From contig NZ_CP071007.1 of assembly GCF_018417635.1 (NCBI RefSeq), positions 3,472,501 to 3,536,500 on the forward strand: DNA of 64,000 nt. The letters run 5' to 3'. The notes under the pieces were generated by a model, which was given only the letters and a program-made list of their open reading frames with translations, had not been told where the DNA came from and did not search any database. Positions 26,879 through 35,889 of the stretch are shown one piece after another (position 1 is the first letter of the stretch; the number at the start of each line of letters is the position of its first letter). Position numbers and translations under genes: made by a program. Source of the stretch: Pseudomonas sp. SORT22. GTDB taxonomy: Bacteria; Pseudomonadota; Gammaproteobacteria; Pseudomonadales; Pseudomonadaceae.

Positions 26879-28129
26879 ATGAGTCACGAAACTATCAGCC
26901 AGTCTATTTCCGTAGTTCACCCTATTACACTGTCACACGGTAAAAACGCGGAAGTCTGGGACACCGACGGCAAACGTTATATTGATTTTGTCGGCGGTAT
27001 TGGCGTGTTGAACCTGGGCCACTGCCACCCGCGAATTGTCGCCGCCATCCAGACGCAGGCCACGCGCCTGACCCACTACGCCTTCAACGCCGCCGGGCAT
27101 GAGCCCTACATCGAGCTGATGCACCGGCTGGCGCAGTTCGTGCCAGTGTCTTACCCGCTCAGTGGCATGCTCACCAACAGCGGTGCGGAAGCTGCAGAAA
27201 ACGCCCTGAAGATCGCTCGCGGTGCCACCGGCAAGACTGCGATCATCGCCTTTGACGGCGGCTTTCATGGCCGCACCCTGGCGACCCTCAACCTCAACGG
27301 CAAGGTCGCCCCCTACAAGCAGCGCGTCGGCGTGCTGCCGGGGCCGGTGTATCACCTGCCCTTCCCCAGCCAGGACACCGGGGTGAGCACCGAGCAGGCG
27401 CTCGAGGCCATGCAGCGCCTGTTCAGCGTCGAGATCGACGTCAATGACGTGGCCGCCTTCATCTTTGAACCGGTGCAGGGCGAGGCCGGCTTCCTGGCTA
27501 TGGAACCTGCGTTCGCCCAGGCCTTGCGCAGCTTCTGCGACCAGCACGGGATCCTGCTCATCATCGATGAAATCCAGTCGGGTTTTGGCCGCACCGGCCA
27601 GCGCTTCGCCTTCCCGCGCCTGGGCATCGAGCCGGACCTGCTGTTGCTGGCCAAGAGTATTGCCGGCGGCATGCCGCTGGGCGCGGTGGTCGGGCGCAAG
27701 GCGCTGGTCGACAACCTGCCCAAAGGCGGCCTGGGCGGTACCTACTCCGGCAACCCAATAGCCTGCGCCGCCGCGCTGGCCACCCTGGATGAAATGAGCG
27801 ATGCCAACCTGGCAACCTGGGGCGAGCAGCAGGAAGCGGCGCTGCTCAGGCGCTTCGAACGCTGGCAGGCCAACAAACTTTCACCTTACCTGGGCCGCCT
27901 GACCGGCACCGGCGCGATGCGTGGCATCGAGCTGGTCAACGCCAATGGCAGTCCGGCCACGGCGCAGCTGGCACACCTGCTGGCAGCGGCCAGAAGCGCC
28001 GGCCTGCTGCTGATGCCCAGCGGCAAGGCGCGGCACATCATCCGCTTGCTGGCACCGCTGACCATCGAGCCTGAGGTGCTGGAAGAAGGCCTTGATATCC
28101 TCGAACGCTGCCTTGGCGAGCTGGCTTAA
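26879..28129 (+). CDS. Class III PLP aminotransferase (GabT/lysine 6-aminotransferase type)
   Basis: The protein has 416 residues. It shows FHGRTLATL, FEPVQGEAGF, IIDEIQSGFGRTG (Asp binds the PLP ring nitrogen) and the Schiff-base Lys in LLLAKSIAGGMPLGA. It transfers an omega-amino group from GABA, 5-aminovalerate or lysine to 2-oxoglutarate. With the P6C-type dehydrogenase and permease nearby, lysine epsilon-transamination is the best guess. Its stop overlaps the end of the convergent ArsR-rhodanese gene by 4 bases. Confidence 0.88.
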   Translation: MSHETISQSISVVHPITLSHGKNAEVWDTDGKRYIDFVGGIGVLNLGHCHPRIVAAIQTQATRLTHYAFNAAGHEPYIELMHRLAQFVPVSYPLSGMLTNSGAEAAENALKIARGATGKTAIIAFDGGFHGRTLATLNLNGKVAPYKQRVGVLPGPVYHLPFPSQDTGVSTEQALEAMQRLFSVEIDVNDVAAFIFEPVQGEAGFLAMEPAFAQALRSFCDQHGILLIIDEIQSGFGRTGQRFAFPRLGIEPDLLLLAKSIAGGMPLGAVVGRKALVDNLPKGGLGGTYSGNPIACAAALATLDEMSDANLATWGEQQEAALLRRFERWQANKLSPYLGRLTGTGAMRGIELVNANGSPATAQLAHLLAAARSAGLLLMPSGKARHIIRLLAPLTIEPEVLEEGLDILERCLGELA

Positions 28130-28770
28130 CCCTGCAGCGGCCCGGGCCACTGCTCAACGCCTGCAAGGTAATGACGCGCCTTGAAGCCGCCGGCTTTCAG
28201 GGCCGTCACCGCATCGCGGGAAAACACGCACCAGGGCCCACGGCAATAGGCGACCACTTCCTGGCTGGCCGGCAGCTCACCCAGGCGCTGCTGCAATTCG
28301 CTGAATGGAATATTGATCGCCCCCGGCAAGTGCCCCTGGGCAAATTCCTCGGCCGGGCGCACATCGAGCAGGGTCACGCTGTGCTCCTGCAAACGCTCAA
28401 GCAGCTCTTCCCTGCTGATCCCTTCCAGCTGTTCAGGCGCACTCAGGCTATCGCTCATCAGCTCGCGGATCGCCGCACGGTTGAACGCGGCCAATTGCCC
28501 GAGCGCCGCCAGCACCTCGGTGATCGGCCCGGCGCTGAGCCGGTAGAGCACGCGCTTGCCATCACGGCGGGTCTGCACGAAGCCGGCGCGACGCAAGTGC
28601 TGCAGGTGCTGGGAGGCGTTGGCCACCGACAGCTGGCACTGCTGAGCCAGTTGCTCGACGGCCAGCTCACCGCCCGCCATCTGTTCGAGCAGATTCAGAC
28701 GATGGGCGTGGCCAAGGGTCCGCGCCAGCTCGGCAATCTGCTGGTGTTGTTGGGTTTTCATATCAGTCAT
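28126..28770 (-). CDS. ArsR-family regulator fused to a rhodanese domain
   Basis: The protein has 214 residues. Residues 5-90 form an ArsR/SmtB winged helix (LSVANASQHLQHLRRAGFV). Residues 115-213 form a rhodanese domain with DVRPAEEF and the active loop CRGPWC at 176-181 (Cys176 would carry the persulfide). The fusion suggests sensing of reactive sulfur or a thiol oxidant. ATG 28770 was chosen; an in-frame TTG lies 24 bases upstream. It diverges from the DUF2938 gene, with a clear palindrome between them. Confidence 0.9.
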   Translation of the reverse strand: MTDMKTQQHQQIAELARTLGHAHRLNLLEQMAGGELAVEQLAQQCQLSVANASQHLQHLRRAGFVQTRRDGKRVLYRLSAGPITEVLAALGQLAAFNRAAIRELMSDSLSAPEQLEGISREELLERLQEHSVTLLDVRPAEEFAQGHLPGAINIPFSELQQRLGELPASQEVVAYCRGPWCVFSRDAVTALKAGGFKARHYLAGVEQWPGPLQG

Positions 28771-28795
28771 TGACAGCAAGGTAGCATTGGCCAAT

Positions 28796-28817
28796 CATTC
28801 AATCAATCTATTGAATG
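28796..28817. promoter_or_regulatory. Candidate ArsR-rhodanese operator
   Basis: CATTCAAT and ATTGAATG are perfect 8-bp arms separated by 6 bases. The site lies between the divergent regulator and DUF2938 genes, where an ArsR-type repressor would act on both. Confidence 0.65.
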
Positions 28818-28836
28818 TTATTAAAAGGAGTACGCC

Positions 28837-29325
28837 ATGCTTGAAGGATTGACCCTTGCGATACTGATTGGCGTAACGGCCACCGCCATTGCCGATCTCT
28901 GGTCGCTGTTCCAGTTGCGCGTGCTGGGCATGGCCGGGCCGAACTGGGGCTTGGTCGGCCGCTGGATTGGCCATATGCCGCGCGGGCAGTTCGCCCATCA
29001 GAGCATCGCCAAGGCGCCTGCGCTGGCCAACGAACGGCTGATCGGCTGGAGTGCGCATTACCTAATAGGGGTGATGTTCGCCGCTTTGCTGCTCGCCCTT
29101 TGCGGGCTGGAGTGGGCGCAACAGCCACGGTTTATGCCAGCATTTGTGCTTGGCCTGGCGACCGTGGCGGCGCCCTACCTGATCATGCAGCCCGGCATGG
29201 GTGCCGGTGTCTTTGCCTCGAAAACCCCCAAGCCGAATGTGGCGCGGGCACGCAGCCTGCTGGCCCATGGGGTGTTTGGCGTGGCCTTGTACCTGGCCGG
29301 GTTGTTCTGGGCCGGGCTGTTGTAG
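28837..29325 (+). CDS. DUF2938 family membrane protein
   Basis: The protein has 162 residues with four hydrophobic segments (about 4-22, 73-92, 98-118, 140-160). Conserved-looking polar patches include GRWIGHMPRGQFAH and PGMGAGVFASKTPKPN. It belongs to DUF2938, small inner-membrane proteins of unknown role. AAAGGAG precedes the ATG. It lies just beyond the ArsR-rhodanese operator, so it is probably the regulator's main target, perhaps in sulfur-species or metal transport. Confidence 0.85.
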   Translation: MLEGLTLAILIGVTATAIADLWSLFQLRVLGMAGPNWGLVGRWIGHMPRGQFAHQSIAKAPALANERLIGWSAHYLIGVMFAALLLALCGLEWAQQPRFMPAFVLGLATVAAPYLIMQPGMGAGVFASKTPKPNVARARSLLAHGVFGVALYLAGLFWAGLL

Positions 29326-29334
29326 CCCAACTGA

Positions 29335-29622
29335 TTACAGGCCCAGTTCTTGCGGAGTAAGCATGTCGCATTCAAAGGCGATCCAGCCGCCTTCCAGCTC
29401 GGCATGGCCGTTAACGATCGGGCCGTAGTAGCTCAGGCCGTTATCGAGGGTCACGCAGATGTGCGTCGCCTTGTCCGGAGCGGCCAGGGCACCGACAAAG
29501 TGGACCTTCTTCAGCGTCTCGGTAACGGCTTCAAGACCCACCCGAATTGCAACGTTTTCCACCGCTTCAACGTCTGCATGCAGGTCGTCGCTGACGGTTA
29601 CGGTGGCTGTGTAGTTGTACAT
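29335..29622 (-). CDS. Small protein of unknown function
   Basis: The protein has 95 residues, acidic, with a mixed alpha/beta pattern (YTATVTVSDDLHADVEAVENV, ending GWIAFECDMLTPQELGL). No membrane segment, signal or known motif. TTGGAG lies at a good distance before the ATG and the frame fills a gap with typical codon use, so I take it as real. It lies tail to tail with the DUF2938 gene. Confidence 0.6.
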   Translation of the reverse strand: MYNYTATVTVSDDLHADVEAVENVAIRVGLEAVTETLKKVHFVGALAAPDKATHICVTLDNGLSYYGPIVNGHAELEGGWIAFECDMLTPQELGL

Positions 29623-29794
29623 GGTCGAACTCCAACGACAATTCTATCGGCGTCTGCTGACGCTCACGGGCGCATAGGGTAATGGAGCGGCCCGGAAAAA
29701 GCCCGCGCCTATCGACGAGGCGACGCACGAAGGTACCCTCGGCCCGCCCCGGCTGGTATTGTGCCCCCCGATAAAACCTGTCAGAGGAATGACA

Positions 29795-30226
29795 TTGAGT
29801 GCTGAACAGAACCTGACCTCGGACATGTTCGAGGTCGACAAGCGCCTGGGGCTCAAGCCCGTGGTGGATTTCAACAACTACCTGCAAAAAGCCTTCGGCG
29901 ACGGGCCTTGCACCTGTATCCGCTGCCGCACCAGCGGCGGTGACGAAACGGGCTACGAGTACCAGCACACCTTCGTGCTCGACGGCCAGACGCTCAACCG
30001 GCGCTTTGCCAACACTGCGGGCAGCGATGTGCTCAATGCACTGAAGAAGGCCTGGCTTTCGTACACCAAGGCCGACCTGCCGGCGCTGGGTGCGCTGGAC
30101 CTGAGTGCAGTGAAAGGTTTTGTTGAACCGCAGCTGCACAAGCGCCTGCTGCCGTTGTTCCTGGCCAGCGGCCTGGTGCGTGAAATCGACGGGCAGTGGA
30201 TGCTGCAGGTGCAAGCCGGCGATTGA
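29795..30226 (+). CDS. Unknown protein with a CxCxxC cluster
   Basis: The protein has 143 residues. Near the N-terminal third it has GPCTCIRCRTSGG, a close Cys cluster (39, 41, 44) that could bind metal, followed by a helical part. I chose the TTG at 29795 because GAGGA lies 6 bases before it; the ATG at 29789 touches this site directly and is less likely. Function unknown. Confidence 0.6.
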   Translation: MSAEQNLTSDMFEVDKRLGLKPVVDFNNYLQKAFGDGPCTCIRCRTSGGDETGYEYQHTFVLDGQTLNRRFANTAGSDVLNALKKAWLSYTKADLPALGALDLSAVKGFVEPQLHKRLLPLFLASGLVREIDGQWMLQVQAGD

Positions 30227-30748
30227 GTGCTTGGGGCTGCTTGTGCAGCCCATCACCGGCAAGGCCGACTCCCACAGGTAGCGTAGGCTTTTAGAGGCGC
30301 GAGCTGATCCATTGGCGATGCTGCTCACACCTCACCTTTGCTTCTAGATGTACGTAATTGCAGACGCCACCTATCGTCCCTTGCAGAAGGCCGAGTGGAA
30401 CCCTTGCGTAGTGGGGCGACGGCCATGGATGGCCGGCGAGCGCCGTAGGGCCAGGGACGGCCCTTCGGCGCGCCCCCACGGGAGCAAGGGTGGAAGGAGG
30501 GAACCCGGAGCGCAGCGCAGGGCCGATGAAGGGACAGGGCGTTTTTGGTTACTTTTGCCGCCAAGCAAAAGTGACCCGCCGTAAGGGCGGAAGGCGCCGG
30601 CAGCGCCTCATCATCAAATGGATCAGCTCAAACACAGCCTGGCTGCCCCAATACTTGCAAGCTTCTTAAGACAGTTACTACCACACTTCCAGGCCTGTAC
30701 AGCACCTGTGGGATCGGCGATGCGGCGACGGCCTGCCCGCGATGCCCC
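30227..30748. other. Repeat-rich intergenic gap
   Basis: This gap of 522 bases has no supported gene. It starts with a REP-like stretch (30235-30280, CACCGGCAAGGCCGACTCCC), contains the large Pseudomonas-type repeat listed separately, and ends with another REP-like piece (30708-30745). Several open frames run through it on both strands, but they come from the repeat's GC bias. Confidence 0.65.
30319..30608. repeat. Pseudomonas interspersed repeat with nested palindromes
   Basis: The segment includes GGCCATGGATGGCC, a run rich in GCGC blocks, then GTTACTTTTG, 8 bases, CAAAAGTGACCCG and the ending CCGTAAGGGCGG. From memory, elements with this GTTACTTTT...AAAAGTGACCCGC ending occur many times in Pseudomonas genomes. 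ACTTTTG/CAAAAGT forms a 7-bp hairpin at about 30552-30573. Open frames in it are not genes. Confidence 0.6.
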
Positions 30749-31693
30749 TCAGCCACCCACCGCCAGCGCAAACGGCCCCTGCGCCAGTTGCTCACGCAAG
30801 AACGCCACGCAACTGCGGACCTTCGCCGAGCTACCCGAACGCGCCGCCGTCACCGCCCAGACATCCGCCGGCTGGTGATAGGCCGGCAACACCCTGACCA
30901 GCGACCCCTCCTGCAAGCTGGCGGCCACGTCCCAGTACGAAGCCATGATGATGCCGTGCCCGTCCATCGCCCATTGGCGGACGATATCGCTGTGGTTGGC
31001 GGCCATGGGCCCGGTGACCTTGACCGTTTCCGGCCCGCCCGGGCCGACCAGTCGCCACACGCCAAAGCGGTCGTCGCGGCTGCGAAACAGCAGGCAATCG
31101 TGCTGGGCCAGTTCCGCCGGTACCCGCACCGGCCCGCGCCGCGCCAGGTAATCCGGCGATGCCGCCAGCACCCGCTTGTTCTCGGCAATGCGGTGAGCGA
31201 TCAGGTGTTTTTCCTGCACCTCGCCGACGCGGATGTCGATATCGAAGTTCTCGCCAATCAGGTCGACCCGGCGGTCGAGCAGTTCCAGCCAGATATCCAG
31301 GGTCGGGTGACGCTTGCGCAACAGCGACAAGATCGGCGCGATGTGCTCGCGGCCCAGGCGCAGGCTGGTGCTGATACGCAGGGTGCCGCGCGGCTCGCTG
31401 TGGGCAGCGGACAACGACTCAAGCATCGACTCGACGTTCTCGAGAATCTTCTGCGCCCAGATGAACGCCGCCTCGCCGTCGCTGGTGATATTCACCCGCC
31501 GCGTGGTGCGGTTGAACAGCTTGACCCCCAGCAAGGTCTCGAGGGTGGCAATGCGCTTGCTGACATGCGCCGGCGACAGGCCGATCTCGGTGGCGGCGGC
31601 GATGAAGCTTGAGCGGCGCGCCACTTCGCAGAACAACTGCAGGTCGCGCAGCAGTGGTTCATTATTCGCTAATAGCGCATTCTGATTCTTCAT
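30749..31693 (-). CDS. LysR-family regulator of the Gfo/Idh-aroQ operon
   Basis: The protein has 314 residues. The helix-turn-helix (FCEVARRSSFIAAATEIGLSPAHVSKRIATLETLL) is followed by an effector domain of the subgroup with PRGTLRISTSLRLGREHIAPIL. It is divergent from the Gfo/Idh-MFS-aroQ-Gfo/Idh operon (83 bases between starts), which makes it the likely activator or repressor of that operon. The ligand may be quinate, shikimate or a related cyclitol acid. Confidence 0.88.
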   Translation of the reverse strand: MKNQNALLANNEPLLRDLQLFCEVARRSSFIAAATEIGLSPAHVSKRIATLETLLGVKLFNRTTRRVNITSDGEAAFIWAQKILENVESMLESLSAAHSEPRGTLRISTSLRLGREHIAPILSLLRKRHPTLDIWLELLDRRVDLIGENFDIDIRVGEVQEKHLIAHRIAENKRVLAASPDYLARRGPVRVPAELAQHDCLLFRSRDDRFGVWRLVGPGGPETVKVTGPMAANHSDIVRQWAMDGHGIIMASYWDVAASLQEGSLVRVLPAYHQPADVWAVTAARSGSSAKVRSCVAFLREQLAQGPFALAVGG

Positions 31694-31776
31694 CTGGCCC
31701 GATTATCTCCTGGGAGTTTTTTATTAGCCTCTCACAAAACCGCTGCCGCGGTCCGCATAACAATAACGAGAGCGCC

Positions 31777-32829
31777 ATGAACAAACTTCGCATTGCCGTT
31801 GCCGGTGCCGGCCTGATTGGCCGCAGGCATATCGAACTGATCCAGGCCAGCGCCGAGTGCGAACTGGCCGCCCTGATCGACCCGGCCCCGGCCGCCGCCG
31901 AGCTGGCAGCCAGCCACGGCGTTGCCCTCTACCCTTCACTTGAGCAACTGTTTGCCGAGCAGCGCCCGGACGGGGTGATCCTCGCTACGCCCAATCACCT
32001 GCATGTCGAAGGCGCCCTGGCCTGCGTCGACCACGGCGTTGCCGCGCTGATCGAAAAACCCGTGGCCCACACCCTGGAGGAAGGCAAGCGCCTGCTGGCG
32101 ATCGCCGAGCAAACGGGTGCGCGGCTGCTGGTCGGCCATCACCGTGCCCACAGCGCGATCCTCGCCAAGGCCCGCGAGGTAATCGCCGAAGGCTTGCTCG
32201 GCAACCTGGTGGCGGTGATGGGCAGCGCGCTGTTCTACAAGCCCGACGACTATTTCGACGCCGCGCCCTGGCGCCGGCAGCTCGGCGGCGGGCCGGTACT
32301 GATCAACATGATCCACGAGATCGGCAACCTGCGTTCGCTGTGCGGCGAGATCGTCGCCGTGCAGGCCCAGGCTTCCAGCGCCACCCGTGGCTTTGCCGTG
32401 GAAGACAGCGTCGCCATCAGCCTGCGCTTTGCCAACGGCGCCCTCGGCACCTTCATGCTCTGCGACACCGCCGCCTGCGCCCGCAGCTGGGAGCAGACCG
32501 CACGGGAGAACCCCGATTACCCCAGCTACGCCGACGAAGACTGCTACGTGATCTGCGGCACCCAGGGCACGCTGTCGATCCCGACCATGCGCCTGAAGTA
32601 CTACGAGCAATCTGCCGAGCGCTCATGGTGGAAACCCTTCAGCACCGCCGTGGCGCCGCTGCAAAGCGCCGACCCGCTGGCCCGCCAGCTGGCGCACTTC
32701 TGCCAGGTGGTGCGTGGCGAACAAGCGCCGCTGGTGAGCGTGCGCGACGGCCTGCGCAACCTGCAGATCGTCGAAGCCATCAGCAGCGCCGCGCGCAGCG
32801 GGCAGATCGTCGACACCGACAGCCTCTGA
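31777..32829 (+). CDS. Gfo/Idh/MocA-family oxidoreductase (first copy)
   Basis: The protein has 350 residues. The N-terminal Rossmann domain starts RIAVAGAGLIGRRHIELI; ALIEKPVAH holds the EKP motif whose Lys is catalytic. The C-terminal alpha/beta domain has GGGPVLINMIHEIGNLRSL. It would use NAD(P) to oxidise a hydroxyl of a sugar- or cyclitol-like acid. I chose ATG 31777; the frame is open further upstream but overlaps the LysR gene. It is the first gene of a four-gene operon containing aroQ. Confidence 0.92.
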   Translation: MNKLRIAVAGAGLIGRRHIELIQASAECELAALIDPAPAAAELAASHGVALYPSLEQLFAEQRPDGVILATPNHLHVEGALACVDHGVAALIEKPVAHTLEEGKRLLAIAEQTGARLLVGHHRAHSAILAKAREVIAEGLLGNLVAVMGSALFYKPDDYFDAAPWRRQLGGGPVLINMIHEIGNLRSLCGEIVAVQAQASSATRGFAVEDSVAISLRFANGALGTFMLCDTAACARSWEQTARENPDYPSYADEDCYVICGTQGTLSIPTMRLKYYEQSAERSWWKPFSTAVAPLQSADPLARQLAHFCQVVRGEQAPLVSVRDGLRNLQIVEAISSAARSGQIVDTDSL

Positions 32830-32882
32830 AGCCTTTTATCCAGTCCTACCGCTCCATAACAACAACAAACGGAGACAGACAG

Positions 32883-34274
32883 ATGGCCAACCATCCCCAA
32901 GGGCTGCATGCAGCCCGGCAAACCAAGAAAGCCACGGCCAGCGGCTGGGTCGGCTCGGCGCTCGAGTACTACGACTTCTTCATTTATGCCCAGGCTGCGG
33001 CGCTGATTTTCCCGCAGATCTTCTTCCCTTCCAGCGACCCGAAACTGGCCATCGTCGCCTCCCTGGCCACCTACGGCGTCGGCTACCTGGCGCGCCCGGT
33101 CGGCGCCTTCGTGCTCGGCCACTGGGGCGATACCCGCGGGCGCAAGCATGTGTTGCTGCTGTGCATGCTGTTGATGGGCCTGGCCACCTTCGCCGTCGGC
33201 CTGCTGCCGACCTACAACCAGATCGGCTACTGGGCGCCAGTGCTATTGGTGGTGCTGCGCCTGGTCCAGGGCTTTGCCGTGGCCGGGGAAATCGCCGGTG
33301 CCAGCTCGATGATCCTCGAACATGCGCCGCCCGGTCGTCGTGGCTTTTACGCAAGCTTCACCCTGCAGGGCGTGCAGGCCGGCCAGGTGCTGGCGGCGGC
33401 AATCTTCCTGCCGCTGGCCTATTTCATGCCCGAAGAGGCCTTCAACAGCTGGGGCTGGCGCATCCCCTTCCTGCTCAGTGCCGCCGTGCTGCTGGCAGCA
33501 TTCATCATCCGCCGCGAGGTCGAGGAGCCGGCGGCGTTCACCCAGAAAGTCGCCAAGGTGGTGCGCCAGCGCTCGCCCATCGGTGAAGCCTTCAAGCACA
33601 GCTGGCGCGGCATGCTGGTAGTACTCGGGGTGTCGCTGATGAACGTGATCCCGGTGGTGACCACCGTGTTCGGCGCCGCCTATGCGGTACAGCCGGCCTA
33701 CGGCGTGGGTTTTGACAAGAGCGTGTACCTGTGGATCCCGGTGGTCGGCAACATCGTCGCAGTGCTGGTGATCCCCTTTGTCGGCAACCTCTCCGACCGC
33801 ATCGGCCGCCGCCCGCTGATCATCGGCAGCGCCATCGGCTGCGGGTTGATGTCGTTCCTTTACCTCTACGCCATCAGCCTGCACAACCTGCCGCTGGCGT
33901 TTGCCGCCTCGCTGCTGATGTGGGGGATGATCTACCAGGGCTACAACGCCATCTTCCCAAGCTTCTTCCCCGAGCAGTTCCAGACCCATTACCGGGTCTC
34001 GGCCATGGCCGTGGCGCAGAACATCGGCTACATGATCACCGCCTTGCTGCCGGCGCTGTTCACCGCCGTGGCGCCGCCGGGCTCCGACAACGTGCCGCTG
34101 CTGATCGGCGCCATCACCTGCCTGGTCACCGCGCTGTCGGCCATCGCCGCCTGGAGCGCCCCGGAAACCTACCGCACGCCCATCGACCAACTCGGCAAGG
34201 CCGACGCGGTGAGCCTGGACAAACCCACCTACGACGCCCTGCGCGCCAACGCCCTGACTGGAAACCAGCCATGA
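32883..34274 (+). CDS. MFS metabolite:H+ symporter (shikimate/ShiA-like)
   Basis: The protein has 463 residues and about 12 hydrophobic segments. Signatures of the metabolite:H+ symporter group are visible: [31 protein letters not shown] in the first loop and LSDRIGRRP in the second half. The relatives carry shikimate, quinate-like acids, citrate or betaine. Its stop overlaps the aroQ start (ATGA), so uptake and dehydroquinase activity are made together. Confidence 0.9.
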   Translation: MANHPQGLHAARQTKKATASGWVGSALEYYDFFIYAQAAALIFPQIFFPSSDPKLAIVASLATYGVGYLARPVGAFVLGHWGDTRGRKHVLLLCMLLMGLATFAVGLLPTYNQIGYWAPVLLVVLRLVQGFAVAGEIAGASSMILEHAPPGRRGFYASFTLQGVQAGQVLAAAIFLPLAYFMPEEAFNSWGWRIPFLLSAAVLLAAFIIRREVEEPAAFTQKVAKVVRQRSPIGEAFKHSWRGMLVVLGVSLMNVIPVVTTVFGAAYAVQPAYGVGFDKSVYLWIPVVGNIVAVLVIPFVGNLSDRIGRRPLIIGSAIGCGLMSFLYLYAISLHNLPLAFAASLLMWGMIYQGYNAIFPSFFPEQFQTHYRVSAMAVAQNIGYMITALLPALFTAVAPPGSDNVPLLIGAITCLVTALSAIAAWSAPETYRTPIDQLGKADAVSLDKPTYDALRANALTGNQP

Positions 34275-34726
34275 ATACCCTGCTCGTGCTCAACGGCCCC
34301 AACCTGAACATGCTCGGCCTGCGCCAACCCGAAGTCTACGGCCGCGAAACCCTGGCCGATGTCGAAAACCTCTGCCAGCAGGCCGCCCGGCGCCTGGAGC
34401 TGAAGCTTGAGTTCCAGCAGACCAACCACGAAGGCCAACTGATCGACTGGATTCACCAGGCCCGTGGCCGGGTCGGCGCAATCGTCATCAACCCCGGCGC
34501 CTGGACCCACACCTCGGTGGCAATTCACGACGCTTTGATTGCCGCCGAAGTGCCGGTGATCGAGGTGCACATCTCCAACGTCCACCGCCGCGAAGCCTTC
34601 CGCCACCACTCCTATGTATCGCTGGTGGCCAAGGCGGTGCTGGCCGGTTTCGGCACTCACGGCTACGTGCTGGCGATCGAACATTTTGCCCGCGAACTCA
34701 AGCACGCCAACGGAGGCGCCCAATGA
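34271..34726 (+). CDS. aroQ: Type II 3-dehydroquinate dehydratase AroQ
   Basis: The protein has 151 residues, the normal length. [16 protein letters not shown] carries the flexible-loop Arg and catalytic Tyr, [16 protein letters not shown] and [18 protein letters not shown] supply substrate-binding and catalytic residues. It interconverts 3-dehydroquinate and 3-dehydroshikimate. Its place between a transporter and two dehydrogenase-like genes suggests a catabolic role (quinate/shikimate use) rather than the housekeeping aromatic pathway. It overlaps both neighbours by 4 bases. Confidence 0.95.
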   Translation: MNTLLVLNGPNLNMLGLRQPEVYGRETLADVENLCQQAARRLELKLEFQQTNHEGQLIDWIHQARGRVGAIVINPGAWTHTSVAIHDALIAAEVPVIEVHISNVHRREAFRHHSYVSLVAKAVLAGFGTHGYVLAIEHFARELKHANGGAQ

Positions 34727-35889
34727 AAACCATGGCCAACCCACAACAACGACTGCGCCTGGGCTTTGTCGGCGGCGGCCTGGAGTCGTCGATCGGTTCG
34801 ACTCACCGCTACGCAGCGTCCCTGGACGGCCATTACCAGCTGGTCGCCGGGGTCTTCGCCCGCGACCCCGAGCGCAACCTGGCCGCGGCCCAGGCCTATG
34901 GCGTGGCGCCAGAGCGCGCCTATGCCGATTTTGAAGCCATGGCCAGGGCCGAAGCCGCCCGCGCAGACGGCATCCAGGTGGTGGCGATCATGGCGCCCAA
35001 TGCCGTGCACGTACCGGCGAGCCTTGCGTTTCTCAAGCACGGTATCGATGTCATCTGCGACAAGCCGCTGGCGGCGAACCTTGCCCAGGCCAATGCCCTG
35101 CTCGATCAGGTTCGCCAAGGCCCTGCCCTGCACCTGCTGACCCACAACTACAGCGGCTACCCGTTGATTCGCGAAGCCCGCGAACTGATCGCCCAGGGTG
35201 CGATCGGCGAGGTGCGCCTGGTGCAGGTCGAGCACGCCAGTGCCTTCGGCACCCACCCGCTGGAGCAGCAAGGGGTCAAGGCCCTGGCCTGGCGCACCGA
35301 CCCCAGCCAGGCCGGCGCTTCGTCGGTACTGGCCGATGTCGGCGTGCATGCCCACCAACTGCTGCGCTTTGTAACAGGCCAGGAGGTCAGCCAGGTCTCG
35401 GCCGAGCTCAGCACCCTGGTGCCGGGCCGCGCCTCGGACGACAACGCCCACGTCAAACTGCGCCTGAGCGGCGGCGGCCGAGGCCTGCTATGGGCAAGCT
35501 TCGTCGCTGCCGGCCAGCGCCATGGCTTGCAGATCCGGATCTTTGGCTCAAGCGGCTCGCTGTACTGGCACCAGGAACAACCCGAGCGCCTCGAACTGCG
35601 CCACCAGGACCAGCCGCACCAGGTGCTGCGCCGGGGTGAAAGCTGGCTCAGCGATGCCGCCAGACAAGCCACGCGAATCAAGGCCGGCCAGCCCGAAGGC
35701 CTGCTCGAAGCCTTCGCCAACATCTACAGCGACGCCGCCGAACTGATCAGGGCCCGCCGCGAACAGCGCGCCCCGGCGCCCTTGGCACGCCTGTGCCCGA
35801 CCGCTGAAGACGGCCTGCGCGGCATGGCATTTATCGAGGCGTGTGTGCAGTCGGATCGCCAGGAGGGGCGCTGGATCGAAGTCAGTTGA
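34723..35889 (+). CDS. Gfo/Idh/MocA-family oxidoreductase (second copy)
   Basis: The protein has 388 residues. The nucleotide-binding start reads [17 protein letters not shown], with a Ser-rich loop different from the first copy; DVICDKPLA gives the catalytic Lys as DKP. The C-terminal half has [18 protein letters not shown]. It overlaps aroQ by 4 bases and is the last gene of the operon. The two dehydrogenases are too different to be a recent duplication, so they probably act on different intermediates. Confidence 0.92.
   Translation: MKTMANPQQRLRLGFVGGGLESSIGSTHRYAASLDGHYQLVAGVFARDPERNLAAAQAYGVAPERAYADFEAMARAEAARADGIQVVAIMAPNAVHVPASLAFLKHGIDVICDKPLAANLAQANALLDQVRQGPALHLLTHNYSGYPLIREARELIAQGAIGEVRLVQVEHASAFGTHPLEQQGVKALAWRTDPSQAGASSVLADVGVHAHQLLRFVTGQEVSQVSAELSTLVPGRASDDNAHVKLRLSGGGRGLLWASFVAAGQRHGLQIRIFGSSGSLYWHQEQPERLELRHQDQPHQVLRRGESWLSDAARQATRIKAGQPEGLLEAFANIYSDAAELIRARREQRAPAPLARLCPTAEDGLRGMAFIEACVQSDRQEGRWIEVS

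Noticed and set aside
30291..30584. Overlapping open frames of 60-80 codons on both strands
   Set aside because: They lie wholly inside the interspersed repeat, have no ribosome site, and show Arg/Pro/Ala-rich sequence expected from GC bias.
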